DNA from: Tritrichomonas foetus
Taxonomy: Eukaryota > Parabasalia > Tritrichomonadida > Tritrichomonadidae
Assembly (NCBI GenBank): GCA_001839685.1
Contig: MLAK01001226.1
Location: 46,083-110,082 of the forward strand
DNA length: 64,000 nt
Direction of reading: 5' to 3'
The translations under genes and the position numbers were made by a program. Shown here one piece after another: positions 19,923 through 28,570 of the stretch. The notes beneath the pieces are model-generated. The model was not told the origin of the DNA. It was given only the letters and a program-made list of their open reading frames with translations, and did no database searches. Positions within the stretch are counted from its first letter, which is position 1, and the number at the start of each line of letters is the position of its first letter.

Positions 19923-20456
19923 TCACCAAAGAACAGGAAGCGGTTGTGTAGATGGTTCGAGAGCATGACAATTGATTTCATCGAAAACGGTTTTTGAATG
20001 AGATTCTGTTCCGTTTACGTTGGAATTTGAAGCTTCGTTTTGTTTTAGATATAATGCGAAACGTCGAACAATTTTACCATTACGACGAATTCTCTGAATA
20101 ATTGCGACATCGTGAAGACGCGCTAAATGGGTCTCTTCTTTTTCCTTAAGACGCCTGCGAAGGTTGATGCGTTCAAAGAAAGTATCTGCTTGAAGGATAA
20201 CTCGCTCTTTTTGGGCGGTGTCTAGGATTCGATTGATATCGTCTGGAATTCCAATGATTGTATCACCGTTTTCAATACCATAAGATTCAATAATGTCAAA
20301 AAGTTCGAGGATGCGGCCGCCATGAACAAACTTGACTGGTTCCGTCACATATTGATTTAATATAATTACACGCTGGGTTTTCAAAACTTTGGCGCAGACT
20401 GGTTTATGGGGATGTGCAGAATCATGATTTTTGATGAATAAGTTAATGGAGATCAT
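19923..20456 (-). CDS. Small ubiquitin-like fold protein
   Basis: 177 residues from ATG 20456. Residues 1-75 read as a ubiquitin-like beta-grasp: two strands, a helix region, then FVHGGRILELFDIIESYGIENGDTIIGIP. That stretch matches the FxGxxLxxxxxLxxxxIxxxDxIxxx pattern of the family. A charged helical stretch follows, including RINLRRRLKEKEETHLARLH and RRNGKIVRRFALYLK. The protein ends in QPLPVLW. There is no Gly-Gly end, so it is not a conjugated modifier. The gene at 58589-59296 has the same order (ubiquitin-like domain, helices, PLPxxW near the C-terminus), so both may belong to one lineage family. Function unknown. Confidence 0.7.
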   Translation of the reverse strand: MISINLFIKNHDSAHPHKPVCAKVLKTQRVIILNQYVTEPVKFVHGGRILELFDIIESYGIENGDTIIGIPDDINRILDTAQKERVILQADTFFERINLRRRLKEKEETHLARLHDVAIIQRIRRNGKIVRRFALYLKQNEASNSNVNGTESHSKTVFDEINCHALEPSTQPLPVLW

Positions 20457-21639
20457 TGAAGACTTTTAGGTGAGTCGAGAAAAACCTCAAAAATAAGATT
20501 TAAATGATTTCACAATTTTGGATATTGAAATTATTGATAAAAGATTGAATTGATCAAATGTGTTAGATTTTTCAATAATATTTTGTGAGAAAAACAGTAT
20601 TCAAAAAAACTAAAATAAGATTTTTCAAAATTAAATTGGATACAGAATCAAGTTGAGAGAAATTGAAAAGTAGGGTTTTCAAAAGAATTAGCGTGCAACG
20701 TCAACAATCTTCAGAAATAAAAGAGGAAATACTGGTAAATAGAATAAATTTATTTTGAGTAAATTATTATGGGGAATGGGCATTATTAGCTATTGGTAGT
20801 ACGATATTTGATCTCAATAAATGTTATATATGCGTCAATCAAAGAATATCATTCACTCATCTTCACTTGTTTTTCAATGATTTGATAATAATTTGAGAAG
20901 TGCTTTTATGAAGTCTCACAAATTTGTATCACATATCAAATTTCCATTTAATAATTGAATGAGATTCACAATTTCGAACAGAAATCAGCCCAACTAATTT
21001 CCTAAATGCCTTTTCCACGTTATCATTTCCATAAAACCAATAAATCATCTAGCAGAATTACTATAATTTATATCTTAAACATGATTAAACTCTCTCCTTT
21101 CATGTTCGAGTCATTTTTATGGAACTATCTGTTACATTGGGAGAAAAAAAAAAACTATTCTAATCTTTCGCTTCAAAAGTCCCTCTCAAATTATTCCTTT
21201 TCAAAATTCAATACAATATTTTATACAATTTCCTTCAATACTTCCAAAAACTCACATAAAAAAAAATATTTTTTCGGTGGTTTTTTGAATTGTCTTCCGA
21301 ATTTTCTAAAAAGGAGTTTTGTCCTCACAAACTTTGAAACAATTGTTATTAATAAATTCTTTATCACCATTTCTATAGTTTTCATTTTTTCCTTTATAAT
21401 ATATCTCATTGCATGATGTAAACCTCTTATATTTTCCTTCTCATTCATCGTCGTATGAATCTATATTTGAAATATAAATTTATACCACTTTTTCTATAAA
21501 CGAAGTGAATTTTCAATTCACTTTCAAAAGTAGTGTAATTATTTATGAATAAATTTGGTGGGAATAAAAATTCCCTTGAGATGACAATAAGAAAAGGAAG
21601 GTCAAATAAATGGCAATTGTGTTTATGAGTAAATGTGCA

Positions 21640-21780
21640 GAGATATTTACTGGTTCTTTGGGCCACTTCGACTTGGCGGGGGCGCAAAGAAACTGGAGCT
21701 GTGGTCACACGCCAACGCCTCCTCCAACAGCCGAATGAGTCGAAAGATCCCCCAAATATCACTTCATCCTTACCTTTTTT
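21640..21780 (+). ncRNA. Candidate structured non-coding RNA, probably Pol III
   Basis: A GC-rich island (about 21660-21750) in very AT-rich spacer. Three nested helices can be read directly. The outermost is TTTGGG 21657-21662 with CCCAAA 21751-21756. Next is TTCGACT 21667-21673 with AGTCGAA 21738-21744. The inner one is GGCG-GG-GGCG 21675-21684 with CGCC-AA-CGCC 21710-21719. The inner helix has a symmetric GG/AA internal loop that forms G-A pairs only on the plus strand, which suggests plus-strand transcription. Six T residues at 21775-21780 follow and would serve as a Pol III terminator. The 5' end is not defined. It does not look like tRNA, U1-U6, 5S or SRP RNA; RNase P/MRP cannot be excluded. 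Confidence 0.55.
21775..21780 (+). terminator. T6 run, candidate Pol III terminator
   Basis: CCTTTTTTCCCC begins about 20 bases after the outermost helix of the candidate RNA. Confidence 0.45.
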
Positions 21781-22270
21781 CCCCTCATAGAAAATTTCAA
21801 AGAAATAAAAAAATAGAGCTTAATATTTTTCTGTGATCGAAATTTTATAGATTTTCATTTTTTTGAGTCAGGCAAAAACTTCATTTGTTGATTTGAAAGT
21901 CATTTCATCAATTCACATATATCATTCGTAATATTATACTTTCTTTCTTTTTTCCCTCTCATTATTTCCTCAGGTATTCTTCTGAGTTAGAATCAAAAAT
22001 CTATTATCATCATCTCCATTATTTTCTTACTTCGAAGTAGAATTAGTAATTTGTGTTTTTGAATGATTTTCACAATTTTCAGAACTGATAATGGAAATTA
22101 CTCAGAAACATTACCGGATAATGATTCAAAAAAATAATCATTTCAAAAATTGAATATTGCGTGATCCACTTTTTGTATGCATTATTTGGATCATATAAAT
22201 CTTGCAAAAATAAATTCAAAATATCATATACAGTTTATACATGCAATCAATTGGTTCTTTTCCATTGGAA

Positions 22271-23608
22271 TTATTTGTTGTCTCCATCAATAGAAAACAT
22301 TTCTTGAACTTCTCGAATTTCTCGAATTCGTTTTTCCCTTTCACCAAAATTATTTTCAAACATATTCATGTTCGCATCTCTTTTAGCAGTTAAAACGGTT
22401 TTCATTCTTCCTATTGTTTCTTTTTCATCTATTTTCATGACTTCTAATTCATGTCCGATTTCCTTTTCAATATCACCAACAATTTTTGCATCTCTTTCGC
22501 CATTTACAAACAAAACTGATCTTCCTTCACGCCCGGCTCTTCCTGTTCTTCCTGCCCTGTGAACATAAATTGTTGCTGTTGATGGCGGGTTATAATGAAT
22601 CACATCATCAACGAAAGGAATATCAAGCCCACGTGCAGCCACATCAGTTGCAACCAAAATTCTTTGTGAGCCAGCTTTGAAATCCTTGATAGCTTTGAAT
22701 CTTTCATCTTGTTCCATTTTTGAATGGATGATTGCCGTTTTGAAACTCATCTTTCTGAGAATCAGGCCAAGTTCTTGAGCAGATTCGCAATGTGATGTGA
22801 AAACCAAAACCTGTGAATATTGATTGTTTTTCATGATATCTTCAAGAATAATGATTAAATACACTTCGCGGATACTTGGCGGCATAGAAACCTTCACGTG
22901 AGTGATTTTTGGTGCTTGGTCAGCTGCAGGCTTCCAGAAAAATGTGTTTCCATCTTCAGAGAGCCGCTGGAATTCATTCGGTGTAAAATTGCATCTCGTT
23001 ATCGGCCCGGGCTTAGTCAGGACGCATTCCAGTGGAATAGTTTCATTCATTGTCGCACTATATAAAAGTGTCTGACGGTTACTTGGCAAATATGTTAAAA
23101 TTTGTTCGATATCTTTCCAGAAGCCTTGGTTGTATAAACGGTCGACTTCATCGAGCACTAAAAACTTTAAGTATTTGAATGAAATGTCGGTTGCGTTTTT
23201 GAGGTGAGAAAGAAGGCGGCCTGGCGTGGCGACTAAAATATGTGGTTTCTTTTCGATAACTAGCGCTTGTTCGTTATATGAAAGGCCACCGAAAGCCTCT
23301 GCAACATCAATCGCCATTCCTGATCCGAATAATTTAAATTGGTCTCGAATTTGTTCACCTAATTCGCGCGTTGGACTGAGAGTGAGACAGAAAATGCCAT
23401 AGGGATCTTCCGAAAGTTTCGATATGATTGGAAGTGCAAAGGCGGCTGTCTTACCCGATCCAGTGGGACTAATAGCGACAATATTTTTTCCGGATAAAAT
23501 TTGGGGAATTGTGGCCTCTTGAACAGGTGTTGGAGTATTTAAACCGATTTGTTTGCATGTTCGAAGCATAAATTCGGGGAGTTTCAGGTCTTTAAATGTT
23601 TTGGTCAT
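22271..23608 (-). CDS. DEAD-box RNA helicase, Dbp8/DDX49 type
   Basis: 445 residues from ATG 23608. All helicase motifs are visible in order: Q motif (NTPTPVQEATIP), motif I SPTGSGKT, Ia PTRELG, Ib TPGR, II DEVD, III SAT, V ATDVAARGLD, VI HRAGRTGRAGR. The stretch EDPYGIFCLTLSPTREL matches Dbp8/DDX49, which acts in small-subunit pre-rRNA processing in the nucleolus; DDX47/Rrp3 is the nearest alternative. Motif II has Val in place of Ala (DEVD rather than DEAD), a mild substitution that should keep ATP hydrolysis. A Glu/Lys/Arg-rich C-terminal helix follows the RecA2 domain. A TCACA initiator lies 10 nt upstream. The gene is divergent from the macro-domain gene, 164 bp away, so the two promoters share this spacer. 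Confidence 0.9.
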   Translation of the reverse strand: MTKTFKDLKLPEFMLRTCKQIGLNTPTPVQEATIPQILSGKNIVAISPTGSGKTAAFALPIISKLSEDPYGIFCLTLSPTRELGEQIRDQFKLFGSGMAIDVAEAFGGLSYNEQALVIEKKPHILVATPGRLLSHLKNATDISFKYLKFLVLDEVDRLYNQGFWKDIEQILTYLPSNRQTLLYSATMNETIPLECVLTKPGPITRCNFTPNEFQRLSEDGNTFFWKPAADQAPKITHVKVSMPPSIREVYLIIILEDIMKNNQYSQVLVFTSHCESAQELGLILRKMSFKTAIIHSKMEQDERFKAIKDFKAGSQRILVATDVAARGLDIPFVDDVIHYNPPSTATIYVHRAGRTGRAGREGRSVLFVNGERDAKIVGDIEKEIGHELEVMKIDEKETIGRMKTVLTAKRDANMNMFENNFGEREKRIREIREVQEMFSIDGDNK

Positions 23609-23615
23609 GCTTGAG

Positions 23616-23620
23616 TGTGA
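23616..23620 (-). promoter_or_regulatory. Initiator (TCACA) of the helicase gene
   Basis: TCACA on the minus strand with +1 A at 23618, a 10-nt leader before ATG 23608. Confidence 0.45.
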
Positions 23621-23757
23621 ATTCGAATGTTCAAAATCTTCACGACCAACATTTCATTCAATCAAAATTTTGTTCTTGAATTGAATATTTATTTGGCTGA
23701 TTCAGTTGAAAGACCAATTAACTTCACGAAAAGTCAAAAGTGAAGGGATGAATAACT

Positions 23758-23762
23758 TCATT
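23758..23762 (+). promoter_or_regulatory. Initiator (TCATT) of the macro-domain gene
   Basis: TCATT with +1 A at 23760, 13 nt before ATG 23773; canonical trichomonad sequence and spacing. Confidence 0.55.
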
Positions 23763-23772
23763 TTGAAAAACT

Positions 23773-25131
23773 ATGTCAGAAGAACCTGTCCAAAATAAAA
23801 CTATGGCAAATCCTACAGAAGAACAGCCTTCGAAATCAGAAGAAAATAATACAGAAATCACCTCCAATACAGAAATTCAAAATCATTCACATGAAAATGA
23901 AGAAGACGAAAATAATGACAGCCTAGAAAACCTAAAAGAGAGACTACAACAAAATTTAGCAAATTTTCTCGATGACGAAGAAGAGGAGGAAGAAGATTAT
24001 TCCTCCGATAATATATTATTACCGCAATTTGCCGAAACTCAAGCCGAAAATGAAAACGAATCATTTACTGAACATTCGATAACAGCCGAATCACAGCCAG
24101 TCCAATCATCCTACTTTAAGAAGCCGATTCTCCCATCGAAAAATATTCGCCATCAGCCCACAAAATCTTCAGCCCCGGCTTCAATCCCTCTCTCTGAAAT
24201 TCCCACCTGGCTCGAAATGGCTCCAGAGATTCTCAAAAAGTTGGCTCCCCCATCACCCGAAAATATCCTTTTCGAGCCGAATAACGAAATCAACCAAAAA
24301 ATCACTTATTTTCCACGTGGTGATTCAACGGTTTTAGCGGTTGATGCTATTGTCAATGCTGCCAATTCCGGCCTCTATGCGGGTGGTGGAATTTGTGGGG
24401 CGATTCACCGCGCTGCAGGACGCGAGCTGGAATCAGCCTGTATGAAAATCGGCGGCTGCAAAACAGGAGGTGCTGTAATGACGCCTGGCTTCAAACTTCC
24501 TTCAAAATACGTCATTCACGCAGTTGGGCCGATTGGAGAATCGCCCAAAGAGCTGGAAAGTGCATATAAAGCAACTCTGGGCTTCATTGATGGGAAAGAT
24601 GTGAGAAGTGTTGCACTTTGTTGCCTGTCGACTGGAATTTATGGCTATCCAATCAGACCAGCAACAAAGATAGCACTGAGAGTTGTGAGAGAATTCCTAG
24701 AAGATGCAGAAAATCGAAAGAAAACTGATCGAATCATATTTGTAGTTTTTATGGAAAAAGATTGTCGTGTGTATGAAAATTTCTTACATCTTTATTTCCC
24801 GCTTGAAGGTGAAGTTGAATACAACGAAAAACTTGTACAGAAGGTTGAATCTCAACCACCGCCTGAAGCAGAACCTGCCAATCCTCAAACAGATAATTCT
24901 GAAACAGCTGGAAACGAAAATAATAATGAAAATGATCAGAACTTATGTGAGAATAATAATGAAAATATTCAAAATACAGAGAAACAAAATGTTCAAGAAG
25001 AAACTATATGCAGTATGGATAAGTATGTTGAAGAATCGAAAAACAGAGCGGTAAAAAATGAGATTGAAAATGAAAAAGAAGAAAGAGAGAAAGAAGAAGC
25101 GAATGAAGAATTTACAATTGAACAGGATTGA
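23773..25131 (+). CDS. Macro-domain protein (MacroD-type ADP-ribose hydrolase)
   Basis: 452 residues from ATG 23773. Residues 1-150 are very acidic and disordered. The macro domain spans about residues 175-342. VDAIVNAANSGLYAGGG holds the Asn and Gly-rich ADP-ribose loop, and GAIHRAAG is the MacroD signature. AVGPIGESP and CLSTGIYGYP form the second phosphate loop. MacroD-type enzymes remove mono-ADP-ribose from acidic residues and hydrolyse O-acetyl-ADP-ribose; the preserved NAAN and GIYGYP loops fit activity, which is an inference. A Glu/Asn-rich tail of about 100 residues follows. The long acidic flanks on both sides are unusual for the family and could bind basic partners such as histones. 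Confidence 0.9.
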   Translation: MSEEPVQNKTMANPTEEQPSKSEENNTEITSNTEIQNHSHENEEDENNDSLENLKERLQQNLANFLDDEEEEEEDYSSDNILLPQFAETQAENENESFTEHSITAESQPVQSSYFKKPILPSKNIRHQPTKSSAPASIPLSEIPTWLEMAPEILKKLAPPSPENILFEPNNEINQKITYFPRGDSTVLAVDAIVNAANSGLYAGGGICGAIHRAAGRELESACMKIGGCKTGGAVMTPGFKLPSKYVIHAVGPIGESPKELESAYKATLGFIDGKDVRSVALCCLSTGIYGYPIRPATKIALRVVREFLEDAENRKKTDRIIFVVFMEKDCRVYENFLHLYFPLEGEVEYNEKLVQKVESQPPPEAEPANPQTDNSETAGNENNNENDQNLCENNNENIQNTEKQNVQEETICSMDKYVEESKNRAVKNEIENEKEEREKEEANEEFTIEQD

Positions 25132-25496
25132 ACCAGAAACTTGTTGATCAAAATTATAGAATATTTATTATTTTTTTTATCATTAAACTTATAAAATTCA
25201 TTTTATTGTAATTAGATAATATGTATTTTTATTTCTGAGAGGATTAACAATATGATCATAATTTTCATACATTGCAAAGGGCAAAAAAATCGAAATTTAT
25301 GTTACATTCGATTTTTTTTTACAATTTAATCATTTTAAGAGATGTTAAATAGTATTATGGAAATGAAAAAGTGTTTTGTTTGTTTAACAAGGTATTTTTA
25401 ATGAAATGTATTTGGTTGAACTCAAGTGATTTTATGGTTCATTTTTAAACGGTCGTAAATTCTCAAAAATCTGTACGTTTAAACATATTACCTCTC
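25132..25496. other. Intergenic, no gene seen
   Basis: 365 bp AT-rich spacer between two plus-strand genes; no element apart from the start context CTCATGAATC. Confidence 0.45.
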
Positions 25497-27122
25497 ATGA
25501 ATCGAACCAAAAGAACACCTCTCCAAGAACTATCTTCAAAACAAATCAACTCAACATCACGAGGGACAAAAGGAAATGTCATACAAAAGACTACATCACA
25601 ATTCACAAGAGCTCATCCGAAAACTAAAAAAACAGAAATCCACTCTGATCCTTTAAATTCGAAAAAGGCGATTAAAAAAGGAGAAGAGAAAGTTTTGAAT
25701 GATACCCAGACTGAAAATGGTGAACAGCCATCAATCCATTCTCTTTCTACCGCGTACAATTTCTATTCAAAAAATAAACCACAAAGAATATGTCAGCCAT
25801 CAGACCGTAAGCCTCTTTCCAGACTCACCCACAACAATCCGCAAATTAATAATAATAACACGAATAATTTGAATAACACATCGAATAGAGCCAAAAATCA
25901 AGTCACTCATAAAAACCCAACAGTGTCGAAATTTACAAACCCAAAAAACAATGTTTTAGCAAATGCAACAAATTCAACAGCAACAAGTGTTTCGTCCGTT
26001 AATTCATCAAGTTCATATAGCTCAATTCACTCCATTGAACAATTTAATGAATCCAAAATTGTAACCGTTAATGATCAGCCATATTGGATTTTACAAAAGA
26101 TCGGAAAAGGTGGAAGCTCAAAGGTTTATAAAGTATTATCATCTGATATGGCCGTTTATGCATTGAAAATTGTGGATTTATCACAAGCAAGTCAAATGGC
26201 AATCGAAAGCTTTATAAATGAAGTTGAATTGCTTCAAAAACTTCAAGGATCAGATCGAATTGTCTCTTTAATTGATAGTGAAGTGAATATGAACAAACAA
26301 CAGTTATCAATCGTATTAGAACTTGGCGACATTGATTTAAGATCCTTAATTGAGAAAAACAGAGAAGATGACGAAACTGTTAATCCAAACTTTTTAAGGC
26401 TAATGTGGCAGCAGATGTTAGAATCAGTTCAAATTGTTCATGATAACTCTGTTGTACATGGTGATTTAAAACCAGCCAACTTCTTGTTTGTAAAAGGAAC
26501 ATTAAAATTAATTGATTTCGGTATTGCAAAATCAATTAATATTGATGCCAACACAACCAATATTGAAAGAACTAATCAAGTTGGCACATTAAATTATATG
26601 TCACCTGAAGCACTCAAACGAAATGAAGAAAAAGGTACCTATAAGTGCGGACGTGCAGCCGATGTTTGGTCATTGGGATGCATTTTATACCAACTTATTT
26701 ACCACCACCCTCCTTTTCCACAGACTGACTTTTTCACAATAATTCAAGCAATTGTAGATGAAAATTATGAAATAGAATTTCCTCCACTTGACAGACCTGA
26801 TTTCCCAGCACTTTTAGATATAATGCAAAGTTGTCTTCAAAGAGATCCAAAAGCGAGACCAACCATTGCAGAGTTACTTGAACATCAATATATAACAATG
26901 AACAACAATGAATATGAAGTTCAAGTATCATCAAAGCTTTTACATTTCATTAATTTTATACAAGATTATATGGGAAATTTTGCCCATGATCCTGAAATTT
27001 ATGATCAAGTTTTTGACGCAATGACAGAGCACTTTTTAGATGTTAATGAATCTGATTCCTCCACTCTTAACAAGCATTTAGCCATGCTTCTGAGGAAAGC
27101 CCAGCTAAGCAAAAAGAAATAA
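25497..27122 (+). CDS. TTK: MPS1/TTK-type dual-specificity kinase
   Basis: 541 residues from ATG 25497. Residues 1-190 are Asn/Ser/Thr-rich and basic. The kinase domain starts near residue 195: ATP loop IGKGGSSKVYK (the GGSSKV form is typical of MPS1), Lys in YALKIV, catalytic VHGDLKPANF near residue 320, IDFGIAK near 338, and VGTLNYMSPEA as the activation segment end. HGD in place of HRD matches MPS1, which has HSD. RAADVWSLGCILYQLIYHHPPF completes the C-lobe. MPS1 recruits checkpoint proteins to kinetochores that lack microtubule attachment. No N-terminal TPR is evident. The predicted initiator TCATGA overlaps the start codon, so the leader would be extremely short. Confidence 0.9.
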   Translation: MNRTKRTPLQELSSKQINSTSRGTKGNVIQKTTSQFTRAHPKTKKTEIHSDPLNSKKAIKKGEEKVLNDTQTENGEQPSIHSLSTAYNFYSKNKPQRICQPSDRKPLSRLTHNNPQINNNNTNNLNNTSNRAKNQVTHKNPTVSKFTNPKNNVLANATNSTATSVSSVNSSSSYSSIHSIEQFNESKIVTVNDQPYWILQKIGKGGSSKVYKVLSSDMAVYALKIVDLSQASQMAIESFINEVELLQKLQGSDRIVSLIDSEVNMNKQQLSIVLELGDIDLRSLIEKNREDDETVNPNFLRLMWQQMLESVQIVHDNSVVHGDLKPANFLFVKGTLKLIDFGIAKSINIDANTTNIERTNQVGTLNYMSPEALKRNEEKGTYKCGRAADVWSLGCILYQLIYHHPPFPQTDFFTIIQAIVDENYEIEFPPLDRPDFPALLDIMQSCLQRDPKARPTIAELLEHQYITMNNNEYEVQVSSKLLHFINFIQDYMGNFAHDPEIYDQVFDAMTEHFLDVNESDSSTLNKHLAMLLRKAQLSKKK

Positions 27123-27524
27123 GTGATTTCATTAGTATTGTTGTTATTATTATCAGGATATTTGAATGATGATTGAAAAATATTTTTGTGATTTTCAATA
27201 AATTTATGTGAACTTTTCTTTCTAACTATTTTATTTTATATTATATAACTTATATACCTTTTTATTTTTGTCAATCAATGTTTAATCGATGGGATTCCAA
27301 TATTTTCCATTTTTTTCATTTAAAATCGATGGGCTCCTGAGTTAAATAACAGCATTTATTAATCTGTAAAACTGCTCCTACCATTTTTACGACAACAATA
27401 AGCGTTTAAAATAATAGCATTTTCCATCACTTTTAATCATGAGAAGGAACTCTTAAAACATAATAGTAAAAAAAAGTTGGTGTCAATATCCCTTTTACTA
27501 ACAATTTTGATTTTAAATTCTAAA
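27123..27524. other. Convergent intergenic spacer, no gene seen
   Basis: 402 bp between the stops of the MPS1 kinase and hydrolase genes. GATGGG-containing short repeats (ATCGATGGGATTCC and ATCGATGGGCTCC) occur once each near 27285 and 27326. Confidence 0.4.
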
Positions 27525-28469
27525 TTAAATCAATTTAAGCATGTCGTCAACATCAGAAAAGTGCTGATTTGCATTTATGTCAAATTCTTGCTGGGAATTT
27601 TCTTCATCCAAAGAAGGAAATTCGATTTTAATGCCAACAGAATTGCATAAAAAGATGGTAGCTTCAATTAAGACTTCCAATGGTCTTCTGGTGTTGTGTT
27701 TGCCCTCGACAATTCTTATCTGCTTATTATTAGATGGGCAATTTTCATAAAGCCGCTGACTATTTTGCTTGTTCACAAAAGAATCTTTTTTACCATGAAT
27801 TATAAACACTGGAATATTCAATTTTTCAATAGAAAGAATGGGTTTAGCATCGAAGATATCAAACTTATGATTTTTTTGGACCTTCTTTCGAACTTTCTTG
27901 ATTGCCTTTCGAACAATCCATTTTGGTACATTTTTACTTTTGCCTAAATCGGCAAACAACCTGTATAATGACGAATATGGTGAATCAACACAAATTCCTT
28001 TGATATCACTACAAACCGCTGCATCCATAATTGAAACAGCCGCACCCATTGAACGTCCCCAGAGAATGAATTCTTCCATTCCATATTCGTTTTTCAATAT
28101 TGTGATTGCATTTAACACATCATCTTGTTCGTAATATCCAAGTGATACAACTTGGCCACTTGAGCACCCACATCCGGAAAAATCAAAGCAAAATACGTTT
28201 ATTCCAACAGGAATAAAGAATGATGTGATGAATCTGCCTTCAAGCTGATTTGATGCATTTCCGTGAAGATATATTGCGCATATTTTACGACTCGTTACAT
28301 ATGTTTGATACAATGATCCAACAAGTGAGTCGCCTTTCGAATTTTTAAAAATTATTGGAGATCGAGGAACATCACCATAGCTATCTAATTGGCAGACCAA
28401 TGGAAGCTTGTTAGGATCATACTTAGAACGAGGTGGGCGAGTAATTAATTTTACTCCCTTCTTTATCAT
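27525..28469 (-). CDS. Alpha/beta hydrolase (ABHD17/BEM46-like)
   Basis: 314 residues from ATG 28469. The fold landmarks are clear: AIYLHGNASNQ (oxyanion loop), FDFSGCGCSSG, nucleophile elbow WGRSMGAA (catalytic Ser), IIHGKKDSFV (catalytic Asp) and VEGKHNTRRP (catalytic His). The family usually acts as an acyl-protein thioesterase or lipase-like enzyme at membranes. The Cys pair in FSGCGCSSG is typical of the DFRGxGxSxG loop. No signal peptide or membrane helix is visible. The exact substrate cannot be told. The 80 bp upstream of the start contains a perfect inverted repeat (28548-28570) that could be a regulatory site. Confidence 0.88.
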   Translation of the reverse strand: MIKKGVKLITRPPRSKYDPNKLPLVCQLDSYGDVPRSPIIFKNSKGDSLVGSLYQTYVTSRKICAIYLHGNASNQLEGRFITSFFIPVGINVFCFDFSGCGCSSGQVVSLGYYEQDDVLNAITILKNEYGMEEFILWGRSMGAAVSIMDAAVCSDIKGICVDSPYSSLYRLFADLGKSKNVPKWIVRKAIKKVRKKVQKNHKFDIFDAKPILSIEKLNIPVFIIHGKKDSFVNKQNSQRLYENCPSNNKQIRIVEGKHNTRRPLEVLIEATIFLCNSVGIKIEFPSLDEENSQQEFDINANQHFSDVDDMLKLI

Positions 28470-28547
28470 TCTCAGGCGTTATTTAATGTTAAATTGTCTT
28501 TTTTTTATTTGAGGCTTACAAAAAGTGGGAGGAAATATTTTTTTGTG

Positions 28548-28570
28548 AAATCATTTCATTGAAATGATTT
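28548..28570. repeat. Perfect inverted repeat, 10-bp arms
   Basis: AAATCATTTC and GAAATGATTT separated by ATT, about 80 bp upstream of the hydrolase start codon. Confidence 0.6.

Larger units (their letters stand above)
20457..22270. other. Long intergenic region holding a candidate structured RNA
   Basis: 1.8 kb between two divergent-context minus-strand genes. The only strong signal is the GC-rich element at 21657-21780, listed separately. An open frame at 21006-21416 looks like chance in AT-rich DNA. Confidence 0.5.

Noticed and set aside
21006..21416. 136-residue plus-strand open frame in spacer
   Set aside because: Lys/Asn/Phe/Ile-rich composition as expected from random AT-rich DNA, no initiator, no domain.
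24130..24240. Frameshift or second domain in the acidic macro protein N-terminus
   Set aside because: The frame is continuous and the sequence is simply disordered.
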